The notes beneath the pieces are model-generated. The model ran no database searches. It saw nothing but the letters and a program-made list of their open reading frames with translations, and had not been told where the DNA came from. Below are positions 28,169 to 36,123 of a stretch of DNA of 64,000 bases, piece by piece. The position numbers were made by a program, and so were the translations under genes. Source of the DNA: Syntrophus aciditrophicus SB (lineage in GTDB: Bacteria; Desulfobacterota; Syntrophia; Syntrophales; Syntrophaceae); NCBI RefSeq assembly GCF_000013405.1, contig NC_007759.1, positions 496,001-560,000 on the forward strand, read 5' to 3'. Every line of letters starts with the position of its first letter. The first letter of the stretch is position 1.

Positions 28169-28713
28169 TCTGTCTTTTTTTGTGCCTTTAGAAAGTAATC
28201 AAATACTCCAGCTAAGCGTAAAATGGCTAAGGCAGCGGCAACTGCAGAGAAGAGAGCATAAACAAAAGTCGTGAAACCGATAAAAGCAAATACGCCTGTC
28301 TTGACGTCCCATCCAAATGATATTAATGCAGCGAGAAGAGCAATGATCTGCAGAACAATGAAATGAATAAATGTGCCATTCACCTTCATGAAGGCAGATG
28401 GTTCACCATTGCCATCATCGCCAGCTAATAAATCCTGAAATTTTTCATTCCCGAAAGCCAGGAGCATTGCATAGCCACCTAAGGTAAATCCAAGTATATT
28501 GGGAATAACATCGACACAGATGCTGTACCATGCCCAGCCTTCATGCTCTATGGCCCAGACAGGGCGACACAATAAGGAAATTAGGATGGCGAAGTGAAAA
28601 TATGGTGAGCGCAGCAAGGCGCTGTACCCACCATATGATTTCCAATATATACCCCAGCTTTCACGCACGTGTTTATATTGGGTTAAAACTTCGTTTTGAT
28701 TTGAACGAGTCAT
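28126..28713 (-). CDS. accessory membrane protein paired with the DUF4747 protein
   Basis: 195 residues with four membrane helices (about 35-55, 65-88, 115-135, 140-165) and a charged Lys-rich tail. A polar loop (AFGNEKFQDLLAGDDGNGEPS) separates helices two and three. No family is recognised. It overlaps the DUF4747 gene by four bases, so the pair is a translationally coupled unit. It lies between the presumed phage left end and the repressor, where lysogeny-expressed cargo would sit. Confidence 0.7.
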   Translation of the reverse strand: MTRSNQNEVLTQYKHVRESWGIYWKSYGGYSALLRSPYFHFAILISLLCRPVWAIEHEGWAWYSICVDVIPNILGFTLGGYAMLLAFGNEKFQDLLAGDDGNGEPSAFMKVNGTFIHFIVLQIIALLAALISFGWDVKTGVFAFIGFTTFVYALFSAVAAALAILRLAGVFDYFLKAQKKTENQKNVSQTKCKIS

Positions 28714-29582
28714 TTATTCCCTTTAATTTTATGTAGCATAAATTCCGATGTTTCAAGAAGTGCGCTATGCTCCGTCTGTATTTCCGGATTATAAAGTGTC
28801 TGTTCTATGAAGGGATGTAAATCTGTTGATATTTCGACTTTCTGCTCGGCATCGTACCCTTTGGCTTCTATGCGCCCATTCGAAAGGGCCAGTTTCATCA
28901 GTGCCTGTGTTTCATCATCAGGTTTGATGCCAGCTTCATGCGTTGATGTTGCCGTTTGTTCAAGCTTCCTGATATTCATGTTATCTATCTTTTGCAATAG
29001 AGAAGCTGCCAAGCCGCCCAAGTCATCATCATTGGGCCGGTTGAACATAATGTGAAGCCTTGTTAGTCTTGGTATTGCCAATATTCTTTCAATAGCTTCA
29101 GATGTGGACTCTACAGACACATCAACTTGCCCGTATTTCGTGGCAATCGTATCATCTTTAAAGAGATCATTCATTAGTTTCATCATGTCTCCAGGAGAGA
29201 TATGACGACGGCTAAAGAAGAATCTATGGGATTTCGGGTAAAATACATAAGAGATCATTTTTAAATTTGGTTTTAGATGATCTGGTACGATCGGTCTGAT
29301 CTCGAGCTGCTCTTCGTCGATCGGAGTGTTGCTTTCGAGGTCAAGCCAGGGAGCTTTTGGGTCTATATTTAAGAAACGATACACCATTCCCCTGAGTATA
29401 GGAACATTATTGTGTCCTTCCTCTTCATAGAGAGATCCGATGATTCCCCAATCCGATCCTCTTATTTTCCCTGTGGCTTTAATTTTATGGGAATCTTTGA
29501 ATAGACTGATATAATTTTCTGAGGAATGCGGTTGTGTTGTAATGTTCAGCGCGGCAACTTTAAGTGTTTTTAAACGCGGCAT
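28710..29582 (-). CDS. DUF4747 family protein
   Basis: 290 residues from the Met at 29582 (GGAGG eight bases upstream; the frame is open to 29597). The sequence follows the DUF4747 pattern I recall: an N-terminal LKTLKVAALNITTQPHS, then VYRFLNIDPKAPWLDLE, FYPKSHRFFFSRRHISPGDM, VESTSEAIERIL and DDETQALMKLALSNGRIEAKG. The function of the family is unknown. It is coupled to a four-helix membrane protein and is transcribed with the repressor direction, so expression from the prophage is plausible. Confidence 0.75.
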   Translation of the reverse strand: MPRLKTLKVAALNITTQPHSSENYISLFKDSHKIKATGKIRGSDWGIIGSLYEEEGHNNVPILRGMVYRFLNIDPKAPWLDLESNTPIDEEQLEIRPIVPDHLKPNLKMISYVFYPKSHRFFFSRRHISPGDMMKLMNDLFKDDTIATKYGQVDVSVESTSEAIERILAIPRLTRLHIMFNRPNDDDLGGLAASLLQKIDNMNIRKLEQTATSTHEAGIKPDDETQALMKLALSNGRIEAKGYDAEQKVEISTDLHPFIEQTLYNPEIQTEHSALLETSEFMLHKIKGNK

Positions 29583-29646
29583 TAATACCTCCTGCATTGG
29601 TGTTTATCACAATTATCTTGATTCTCAGTGGTTTTATAAAAGCTTA

Positions 29647-29671
29647 AAGCGGCGTGATTGCCGCTTTTTTT
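29647..29671. terminator. hairpin terminator between repressor and accessory pair
   Basis: AAGCGGC (29647-29653) and GCCGCTT (29660-29666) flank a six-base loop. A T-run follows on the plus strand and a weaker T-rich tract on the minus strand. It could end repressor transcription leftward, leaving the DUF4747 pair to need its own promoter. Confidence 0.6.
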
Positions 29672-29775
29672 ATGCCATGTTTAATTCCAGCGATTGTTCA
29701 GGATTGAGGGAAGACGGCCGGTCTGGGTGTAATTCGTGAAGTCTGCGTGGATCACGTTGCCTTTGCGGATGGTGA

Positions 29776-30546
29776 TTACGCGGCGCCTTCCCCGGCGGCA
29801 CCGGCTGGCCAGTCCGACTTTGTGAGCTTTTCCTTCAAGTAGGCGTTCTCTTTCCTGAGGATTCCGATCTCCTCCTTCAATGCCGTGTTTTCTTCTCTGA
29901 GCACTTTGATCTCGGCCTTGAGTCCGGCGTTTTCCTCCCGCAGCGTGACGATTTCGCTGTTCAGGCCCGCTATTTCCTCTTTCATTGCCGTCATCATGGA
30001 TTGCATTCTTTCCTCGAAACTGCGGCTTTTGGCCTCCATTTCGGCTTGCATCTGTTCAACATGGGCGATGCGTCCCCGATCCGCGACGGCATCGGCGAAG
30101 GAACGGATATTGAGGTGCAGTGCGGTAGCGTAGGGCGTGCCGGAGGACAGCACCTGAATGGCTAAGGTGACATCGTCCCCGATGCTTATTTCTCCGGTCT
30201 CTGCGGATGGAGCTGAAATCGTGCGGGGAACAGTCGGGGGTTCCGGGACTGGGGAGCCGGATTGTTCAGGAGGGCCGCAGACTTCCGGGTATTTCTGCCG
30301 GGCGCCAGGGAAGGGTTCGCCTTCACCGTGAAAGAGCCACATGGGGTTGAAATGGTAGTGTTCGACAATGCGTTCGATCACCTCGCCTTTTAGAAGCCCT
30401 TTCTTATTGCGATAGGCCGCCAGGGTGTCTTTGTTAGTCCCGAGGATCTTGGCGAGTTTTATGTCCGTGATCCCTTCATCCAGATCCCGATCGGCCTTGA
30501 TTGTCTCGATGGCCCAGGCGACTCTTTCGGTTAAGTTGGAAGACAT
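29776..30546 (-). CDS. CI-like phage repressor with C-terminal coiled coil
   Basis: 256 residues. The N-terminal HTH (about 5-75: ITDIKLAKILGTNKDTLAAY then YHFNPMWLFHGEG) is of the phage CI/HTH_19 type. A Pro-rich linker (about 85-115) follows, and residues about 165-245 are a strong heptad coiled coil (repeated LREENAxLKxEI). There is no S24 peptidase domain, so LexA-like self-cleavage is not expected; the coiled coil probably mediates oligomer formation. AAGGA lies five bases upstream. It is divergent from the early operon and next to four operator copies, fitting a Mu c-type lysogeny repressor. Confidence 0.85.
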   Translation of the reverse strand: MSSNLTERVAWAIETIKADRDLDEGITDIKLAKILGTNKDTLAAYRNKKGLLKGEVIERIVEHYHFNPMWLFHGEGEPFPGARQKYPEVCGPPEQSGSPVPEPPTVPRTISAPSAETGEISIGDDVTLAIQVLSSGTPYATALHLNIRSFADAVADRGRIAHVEQMQAEMEAKSRSFEERMQSMMTAMKEEIAGLNSEIVTLREENAGLKAEIKVLREENTALKEEIGILRKENAYLKEKLTKSDWPAGAAGEGAA

Positions 30547-30561
30547 TTTTTCCTTAAATCA

Positions 30562-30709
30562 GGTTGTCACTTCGGTGCCTACTTTTTGTGCAGAAGTGAC
30601 AACCAAGTGACAACCAACCATCGAACGGTTTAATTTCTGATTATCTACAATAATACCAATTAGTTATTTCTGTTTAGCGAAAAAATAACACCCTTCGGAA
30701 GTGACAACC
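30562..30709. promoter_or_regulatory. operator cluster, four copies of AAGTGACAACC
   Basis: The 11-mer AAGTGACAACC occurs on the plus strand at 30594-30604, 30605-30615 (directly abutting) and 30699-30709, and inverted at 30562-30572. All lie between the repressor start and the early promoter, as repressor operators do in Mu-like phages. The repeat has no internal dyad, so binding by a head-to-tail or coiled-coil multimer is likely. Confidence 0.75.
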
Positions 30710-30720
30710 GAAAATATCGC

Positions 30721-30749
30721 TTGACGAAGCGAAATTTTCGGTCTATATC
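30721..30749 (+). promoter_or_regulatory. early lytic promoter (sigma-70 type)
   Basis: TTGACG (30721-30726), a 17-base spacer and TATATC (30744-30749) form a near-consensus promoter reading right. The -35 box begins 11 bases after the last operator copy, so bound repressor would block it. It drives the early operon that starts at 30833. Confidence 0.7.
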
Positions 30750-30832
30750 CCCTGTAAAAGTTAACATGAAATTTAAACAAACAAAATAACCACCCCGGCG
30801 ACCAGGCCGGGAGAGGTAAAAAAGGACTTCAT

Positions 30833-31486
30833 ATGACTGAGACAGAAATCCTCCAATCCATCTCCGGCGGATTAATCGCCCTGGGAGGCGTAATCACCGG
30901 TATAATCCTTACCCTTGCCGCTCAATTTTCTGATCAAGTTTTTTCCAAAATAGGCCGTTTTCATTGTGTCCTTAGAAAATTCGTCGACACAAAGCTCTTT
31001 CCTCATCGCATCGAGAGACGTCTTGCAGCCGAGGAGTACATCTTCCTTTATCAGATCCGTTCTGAACTCCGTCTCGAACGGGCTCTCCATTCTATGCGCA
31101 ACAATGTCCCTAACATCGACCGCTTTAAAGATAAAGCAATGAGCTTTCTGGAGGACATCGTCGGACATGACCGCCCCGTGACGCCAGAGACAGTTTCGCA
31201 GTTGATCGACGAGGGACGCAAACTCCGTCAGTTCGGCTACGAGATGGCTTTCATCAGGAGGAGCACCCTGGGCGTTCCTTGCGATGTCGATGATGGTCCC
31301 GGTCTTCATAAGCAGCTTCCGGCATCCTTCCGCAGCCTCTTTGTATGCGACAAGGCACTCTTTGTAGAGGACCTCCTTGAATTTCTCCTTGCGCAAAAAG
31401 AGCTGAGTGAGAAGCGTCCCGAGGATGCCCAGGATAACGCCCAAAAGAGTGAACAAACCGGTAACAACGTTTTGAGTCATCAGTAA
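30833..31486 (+). CDS. first early-operon protein, N-terminal membrane anchor (overlaps an antisense ORF)
   Basis: 217 residues with AAGGA six bases before the ATG, directly downstream of the early promoter and 23 bases before the Ner-like gene. A hydrophobic helix at about 9-32 (GGLIALGGVITGIILTLA) is followed by a mostly helical soluble part. The family is unknown. A 202-codon ORF lies on the opposite strand over almost the same bases (30872-31480). Promoter, ribosome site and operon order favour this strand; protein composition alone does not decide. Confidence 0.5.
   Translation: MTETEILQSISGGLIALGGVITGIILTLAAQFSDQVFSKIGRFHCVLRKFVDTKLFPHRIERRLAAEEYIFLYQIRSELRLERALHSMRNNVPNIDRFKDKAMSFLEDIVGHDRPVTPETVSQLIDEGRKLRQFGYEMAFIRRSTLGVPCDVDDGPGLHKQLPASFRSLFVCDKALFVEDLLEFLLAQKELSEKRPEDAQDNAQKSEQTGNNVLSHQ
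30872..31480 (-). CDS. antisense alternative ORF with membrane anchor
   Basis: 202 residues on the minus strand. It has a convincing N-terminal membrane helix (GLFTLLGVILGILGTLLTQLF) followed by a charged helical domain, a common layout for small phage membrane proteins. AAAGGG lies about 11 bases before the ATG. G+C at third positions is similar in both strands' frames (hand counts near 60 and 55 percent), so codon use does not choose between them. If real, it is expressed toward the repressor. Confidence 0.4.
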   Translation of the reverse strand: MTQNVVTGLFTLLGVILGILGTLLTQLFLRKEKFKEVLYKECLVAYKEAAEGCRKLLMKTGTIIDIARNAQGAPPDESHLVAELTEFASLVDQLRNCLWRHGAVMSDDVLQKAHCFIFKAVDVRDIVAHRMESPFETEFRTDLIKEDVLLGCKTSLDAMRKELCVDEFSKDTMKTAYFGKNLIRKLSGKGKDYTGDYASQGD

Positions 31487-31509
31487 AACACCCTTTAAGG
31501 AGCAGCATC

Positions 31510-31728
31510 ATGAAACCAAACCAGATAAAGGCCGCCCTGGCGGAGAGAGGGATTCGGCAGCGGGAGATCGCCCGCGAGTGTTCCGTTACGGATACCCAGG
31601 TCAGCCGGGTCATCAAGCAGTGCGACTTCATAGTCTCCACCAAGGTGGCGAAGGCTATCGCAAAACGGCTCGGCATGCCACTGGAGAAGGTTTTCCCGGC
31701 GTACCGACCGAAAAAACAGGCCGCGTAA
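31510..31728 (+). CDS. Ner-like/XRE small DNA-binding protein
   Basis: 72 residues, AAGGAG nine bases upstream. It is essentially one HTH: IKAALAERGIRQREIARECSV (first helices), then TDTQVSRVIKQCD (recognition helix) and VAKAIAKRLGMPLEKVFP. Size and position as an early HTH gene just right of the repressor match Mu Ner, which turns down early and repressor transcription. It has no other domain. Confidence 0.75.
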   Translation: MKPNQIKAALAERGIRQREIARECSVTDTQVSRVIKQCDFIVSTKVAKAIAKRLGMPLEKVFPAYRPKKQAA

Positions 31729-31852
31729 ACAATCAACTGCTTTTTACGTTAAATTTTAACGTTTGACAATGGAAAAAACAGGAAAAGATTTGAACAGGTT
31801 GCACGGGTTCACGTTGGTCATTTCGGGTTCATGTTTAAACGAGGAGGAGAGC

Positions 31853-32308
31853 ATGAGGAGACGGAATTGCGGAAACGGAAACCAGTTGTCACTGGAAGGC
31901 CTGATCGAATTGCCGAAGCCGCCGGAACTGATCGGGGGGAGCCTGGCTTACGGAGCGGAGCTGCGGGCGACCCTGGCAGCGGCGCTCAAGGAAACCCGGC
32001 TGTCCCGCTACGAGGTGGCGGCGAAGATGAGCGAACTCACCGGGACGGAGATCTCCAAGGCCCAGATTGATTCCTGGGCTGCGGAAAGCCGGGAGGGCTG
32101 GCGGTTTCCCTTCGAATACGCCGCGGCCTTCGAGGCCGCTCTGGGGACGTACTGCCTCACGGAGCTGCTCGCCCGGAAGCGGGGCTACAAGGTTTACATG
32201 GGAGACGACATCCGCCAGGCGGAGATCGGCAAGATTTCCCAGCAGATTGCGGACCTGAACGCCAAACTGGCCATCCTCAAGAAGGGGAAAATCGAAGAGA
32301 CTATATAA
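31853..32308 (+). CDS. Mu-like early protein of unknown function
   Basis: 151 residues from ATG 31853, chosen for GAGGAGGAG just upstream; the frame is open from 31763. A Pro-rich start (LIELPKPPELIGGS) leads to a helical region with an HTH-like stretch (LSRYEVAAKMSELTGTEISKAQIDSW) and a C-terminal coiled coil (ISQQIADLNAKLAILKKGK). It is probably DNA-binding. I know of similar early genes in Mu-like prophages but no named function. Confidence 0.65.
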   Translation: MRRRNCGNGNQLSLEGLIELPKPPELIGGSLAYGAELRATLAAALKETRLSRYEVAAKMSELTGTEISKAQIDSWAAESREGWRFPFEYAAAFEAALGTYCLTELLARKRGYKVYMGDDIRQAEIGKISQQIADLNAKLAILKKGKIEETI

Positions 32309-32322
32309 GGAAGGACAACGCC

Positions 32323-32466
32323 ATGACTAAGGAAATGCTGCGGGATAAATCACTGGACTGGTTCGACAGACTGATGAACAGCGCCCTGCTGGAGGTGATC
32401 TGCTGGTACGTGTGCGCTTTCGCCGTTCTATTTTTTACCGTGAATTTTGTTTATCGGCATTTCTGA
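32323..32466 (+). CDS. 47-residue single-helix membrane protein
   Basis: A short ORF preceded by AAGGAAGG. An amphipathic, charged N-terminus (MTKEMLRDKSLDWFDRLMNS) is followed by one membrane helix (about 23-43) and a short basic end (YRHF). It fits the operon cleanly, ending nine bases before the transposase start. It might be an early membrane toxin-like or exclusion peptide; function unknown. Confidence 0.6.
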   Translation: MTKEMLRDKSLDWFDRLMNSALLEVICWYVCAFAVLFFTVNFVYRHF

Positions 32467-32474
32467 GGTAGGTC

Positions 32475-34739
32475 ATGGGCTCCTTAACGGTGGACTGCAC
32501 AAAAGACCGGTTCTCGGCAAAGGAACTGGCTGTCATCATGGGCATATCATGGCAGGCGATCCAGAAGCGGGCGGATCAGGAAGGCTGGCCTTGTGAAATG
32601 GAAACGGGCAGAGGCGGCAAAAGGAAGCTTTTTCGCCGCGCCGTCCTCCCCGTCGATTGGCAGGCCCGCATCGCCAGACAGCGCGCCGCCCAGGCGGCCG
32701 CCGCCATCGCCCCCGAGTCTCCGGAAATGGCCGGCTATCGGGCCGCCCGGAACTATCTGGAAGACCTGGAAAGGGAGAAGGAAGAGAAACGCCTTATAAA
32801 GGAGAGGGGGCTGGTCGAATTCGCCCGGTTGCCGGAGGCCCGGAAACGGGAGGCGGAGGCCTGCTGGGAGGTCCTCAAGGCGAAAGACGCCTTCATCGAG
32901 GCCGGCGGTTTCGGAAGGATACAGGGAGCAGCCCTGTTCTGCGCCCAGTTCAATGAGGGCAAAATTCCCCTGGACGACGGGATTGTCGAGATCGTCAACA
33001 AGACCGGCAAGCTCCATCCCTCCACCCTGTACCGCTGGGAGGAGAAATACGAGACGCAGGGGCTCGCCGGCCTGGCCTGGCATTACGGGAAGAACGCAGG
33101 GCGCACGCTGCTGACGCCGGACATGCAGGACTTCATCCGCGCGATGATCCTGGAGCACAACCGGGTTTCGGTTCCCAAACTCATGGCGGGCCTGGAGGCG
33201 CGGTTTGCCGGGCAGGAGATCCCCGCTTCCCACGTCGTCTGGAGATGGGCGTCCCGCTGGCGGGACGAGAACCGCGTGCTGCTTTTATCCATTCACAATC
33301 CGGACGAGTGGAAATCGAGGTACGGCGCCGCGTTCGGCAGCGCCTCCGCCTCGGTGGGCCGCCTCAACCAGTTGTGGGAATCGGATGCCACCCCCGGCGA
33401 CATCATGCTCGCCGAAGGGCGGCACACGGTGATCGGAATGATCGACGTCTGGAGCCGCCGGGCGAAGGTACTGGTCGTGCCGTCATCGAAGGCCGTGGCC
33501 ATCGCGGCGCTTCTGCGGCGCTGCCTGCTGGACTGGGGCGTTCCCGAAGTCCTGCGGACGGACAACGGCAAGGACTTCACCGCCCGCCACATGACGCGCG
33601 TCCTGGAATCCCTGGAAATAGAACAGGATCTCTGCCCTCCCTTCACCCCAGAAATGAAGCCCCACATCGAACGCTTCTTCCATACCTTCTCTCACGGCAT
33701 CGTGGAACTGCTCCCCGGCTATATAGGCCACAACGTGGCCCAGCGCAAGGCCATCGAGTCCCGGAAGTCTTTTGCCGAGCGCCTGATGAAGAAGGGCGCC
33801 GTCCTGGATGTGAAGCTTGCCGCCCGGGAGTTCCAGGAGATCTGCGACCGCTGGATCGAGTCGGTCTATCATCAGGATCCTCACGGCTCCCTGGACGGGA
33901 AGCGCCCCGCGGAGATGGTCCGCTCCTGGACGGCCCCGGTGCGGAGGATCGCAGACGAGCGGGCCCTGGATGTGCTGCTCGCCCCCGCCCCGCAGGACGG
34001 CGGCGTCCGGAAGGTGGGCAAGAAGGGCGTGACGGTCAACCGGAGGCATTACGTCAACACGGCCCTGATCGGTTACGAGGATCAGTCCGTTCAGGTGCTG
34101 CTCGATTACGCCGATGTGGGGAAGGCCTACATCTTCGCCGCTTCCGGGGAGTATGTCTGCACGGCGGTGGATCCGGACTGGAGCGGCATTTCCGCCGCCG
34201 ATCTGGCGAGCCACGCGAAACACACGCAGAAGAAGGCCTACGCCGAAATGCGCAAGGAAGCCCGGAAGCTGATCCGGGAACACAAGATCGCCCTCGTCCC
34301 CGAAGACATCCTGGCGCACCGGGAGAGCCTTCTTGCGAACGTCGAGGAACTGCCTCAAAAGACGGTGGAATATTCCACGCCCGCCCTGAAGGAGGCCGCC
34401 TTTGCCGTGGCCGATGCCGACCGGACGCCCAACGCACAGGCTCTTGCCGGCAGGATCGAGCTGCCGCCTGAGGTCCTTGAATACGAGGAACGGCAGAAGA
34501 AGGTGGTCGACCTCCGGCAGAAGCGGCGGGAGCGACGGGTCTTCGCGAACAACGAAGAGATATACTGTTGGATTCTGGACCGGATCAAGGCCGGCACAGT
34601 CACGGAAACCCAGAAGCAGTGGAAGAAGGAATACGAAGCCTGGCAGGAAACCGAGGCCGGGAAAGCGAGAAGGAAGCCCTTCACCAGCACCATTGGAATA
34701 CGCGCACTGACAGGGGAAACCGCCGAGGCGGCCCTGTGA
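32475..34739 (+). CDS. Mu-type transposase A (DDE recombinase)
   Basis: 754 residues, somewhat longer than Mu A. The N-terminal Mu-type DNA-binding HTH (SAKELAVIMGISWQAIQKRA, about 14-33) is followed by end-binding helical domains (about 100-285) and an RNase H-like catalytic core. The catalytic triad is D304 (WESDATPGD), D363 (RTDNGKDF) and E399 (KPHIERFF), with 35 residues between the second and third, as in DDE(35). The C-terminal part contains the Mu-type beta-barrel and a basic tail. It joins phage ends to target DNA for integration and replication. Confidence 0.95.
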   Translation: MGSLTVDCTKDRFSAKELAVIMGISWQAIQKRADQEGWPCEMETGRGGKRKLFRRAVLPVDWQARIARQRAAQAAAAIAPESPEMAGYRAARNYLEDLEREKEEKRLIKERGLVEFARLPEARKREAEACWEVLKAKDAFIEAGGFGRIQGAALFCAQFNEGKIPLDDGIVEIVNKTGKLHPSTLYRWEEKYETQGLAGLAWHYGKNAGRTLLTPDMQDFIRAMILEHNRVSVPKLMAGLEARFAGQEIPASHVVWRWASRWRDENRVLLLSIHNPDEWKSRYGAAFGSASASVGRLNQLWESDATPGDIMLAEGRHTVIGMIDVWSRRAKVLVVPSSKAVAIAALLRRCLLDWGVPEVLRTDNGKDFTARHMTRVLESLEIEQDLCPPFTPEMKPHIERFFHTFSHGIVELLPGYIGHNVAQRKAIESRKSFAERLMKKGAVLDVKLAAREFQEICDRWIESVYHQDPHGSLDGKRPAEMVRSWTAPVRRIADERALDVLLAPAPQDGGVRKVGKKGVTVNRRHYVNTALIGYEDQSVQVLLDYADVGKAYIFAASGEYVCTAVDPDWSGISAADLASHAKHTQKKAYAEMRKEARKLIREHKIALVPEDILAHRESLLANVEELPQKTVEYSTPALKEAAFAVADADRTPNAQALAGRIELPPEVLEYEERQKKVVDLRQKRRERRVFANNEEIYCWILDRIKAGTVTETQKQWKKEYEAWQETEAGKARRKPFTSTIGIRALTGETAEAAL

Positions 34740-34767
34740 AATTAAGAGGAGGAAGTTGAAATAGGCA

Positions 34768-35487
34768 ATGAGACACGAACTGGCAAAAACGAAGAATGTG
34801 CGGCTGTTTATCTCCGCTGTCGGCGAGCTGCGCAACCGCCCCCTGGGGGTGGAAGGCATGGGCCTGCTGTGGGGAGAGCCGGGGGAAGGAAAGACAACGG
34901 TTGTCGCCTACGCGGCCAACACGATGGACGGGATCTTCCTGCGGGCGAATGCCTGTTGGACGGTGACGGCCATGCTGGGCGCCCTGGTCACGGAACTGGG
35001 AGGCGCTCCCCGCGCGCGGAGATCAGTCATGATGGACGACATCTCGCAGCGGCTCATGAATCAGGACCGGGTGATCTTCATCGACGAGGCGGATTATCTC
35101 TTCCGTCAGACGGAGATGCTGGACACCCTGCGGGACATCTACGACCTCACCGGGGCAGCGGTAGTCCTGATCGGCATGGAGCGCATCGCCCGCACGATCC
35201 AGGACCGCGGCCGCTTCGCCCGGCGGATCACCCAGTGGGTGGAGTTCAAGGGGGTGGATCTCGACGACGCCCGGACCCTGGCGGACACGGTCTGCGAGGT
35301 GAAGCTGGCGGATGATCTCCTGGAGCATCTGCACCGGGAGGCGAAGGCGAACGTAGGCCGGATGGTCGTCGGGCTGTCGCGGATCGAGCAGATGGCGAAG
35401 ACTTCGGGGCTGGAGACGGTAACCCTTGACGACTGGGCGGATCGCCCTCTGTACTTCGATCAGCCGAAGTTCCGGAAGAGGGGGTAG
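34768..35487 (+). CDS. MuB-like AAA+ ATPase, target-DNA activator
   Basis: 239 residues. The Walker A motif is WGEPGEGKTT (about 35-44) and Walker B VIFIDEADYLF (about 102-112). It is shorter than Mu B (312), lacking much of the N-terminal HTH, as in B3/D3112-type phages. MuB binds target DNA in an ATP-dependent filament, delivers it to transposase and provides target immunity. It follows the transposase by 28 bases, with AGGAGG about 15 bases upstream of the ATG, a rather long spacing. Confidence 0.9.
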   Translation: MRHELAKTKNVRLFISAVGELRNRPLGVEGMGLLWGEPGEGKTTVVAYAANTMDGIFLRANACWTVTAMLGALVTELGGAPRARRSVMMDDISQRLMNQDRVIFIDEADYLFRQTEMLDTLRDIYDLTGAAVVLIGMERIARTIQDRGRFARRITQWVEFKGVDLDDARTLADTVCEVKLADDLLEHLHREAKANVGRMVVGLSRIEQMAKTSGLETVTLDDWADRPLYFDQPKFRKRG

Positions 35488-35489
35488 CC

Positions 35490-35852
35490 ATGCCGGGAGT
35501 GAAGGGAATGAAACAGAAACCCGCCCTCTATTCGGCGCGGCAGAAAATGTGGACGACGATCCGGATCAAGCGGCGCTTCGATATCCGGGACCTGCTGATC
35601 ACCGTGCCGGGGGCGAAAGCGGACAACGCCCGCAAGCTGCTCAACCTGCTGGAAAAGGAAGGATACATCACCGCCATCGGCGGGTACGTTACCGGCCGGG
35701 GAGGCAACTATAAAGGATACCGGCTCGTAAAGGACGCCGGTCCGGAATGCCCGGTGAAATCGCCGTCCGTCCCGGCGCGGAAAAAAGAAGGACGGGAGGA
35801 GAGGCATCATGCCGCAAGAGGATCGCATCGCGCTGCTGCTGCGCACTATTGA
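35490..35852 (+). CDS. winged-helix-like early protein
   Basis: 120 residues. A winged-helix pattern covers about 20-80 (FDIRDLLITVPGAKADNARK, then LLEKEGYITAIGGYVTGRGG), and the tail is basic and low-complexity. It starts two bases after the MuB stop and overlaps the next gene by 44 bases. It is likely a DNA-binding accessory of the early operon; no precise role. Confidence 0.65.
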   Translation: MPGVKGMKQKPALYSARQKMWTTIRIKRRFDIRDLLITVPGAKADNARKLLNLLEKEGYITAIGGYVTGRGGNYKGYRLVKDAGPECPVKSPSVPARKKEGREERHHAARGSHRAAAAHY

Positions 35853-36123
35853 GGAAAAGGGGCAGGCCGCCACGGCGCGGGCCCTTGGCGTTTCGGCCTC
35901 CGCCCTCTCCCAGATCCGCAAAGGCACCTACGGGGCGGACATGTCCCGGATACTCCAGCGGGTCGGCGAGGTCTTCGGCTCGGAGACGGTGAACTGCCCG
36001 GTCATGGGGATTATCTCCCTGAAAAGGTGCGCCGCGGAACGGCGGAAGCCCTGCGCGGCCACATCCCCCCAGCGGGTGCGCCTATGGCGGGCGTGCCGGG
36101 AATGCAGGGAGGCGCAAAAATGA
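35809..36123 (+). CDS. small HTH protein with C-terminal Cys/Arg tail
   Basis: 104 residues. An HTH of lambda-repressor/LacI type is clear (IEEKGQAATARALGVSASAL, then SQIRKGTYG). A C-terminal segment with CPVMGIISLKRCAAERRKP and RVRLWRACREC resembles short phage regulators of this order. GGAGAGG precedes the start. It overlaps GemA by four bases. Confidence 0.7.
   Translation: MPQEDRIALLLRTIEEKGQAATARALGVSASALSQIRKGTYGADMSRILQRVGEVFGSETVNCPVMGIISLKRCAAERRKPCAATSPQRVRLWRACRECREAQK

Noticed and set aside
33245-34471. Long +2-frame ORF (408 codons) inside the transposase gene
   Set aside because: Arg/Gly/Pro-rich composition typical of a shadow frame in high-G+C coding DNA; the true frame has intact DDE motifs.
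33483-34859. Long minus-strand ORF (458 codons) opposite the transposase
   Set aside because: Antisense shadow with no start signal or domain; it also crosses the intergenic boundary to MuB.
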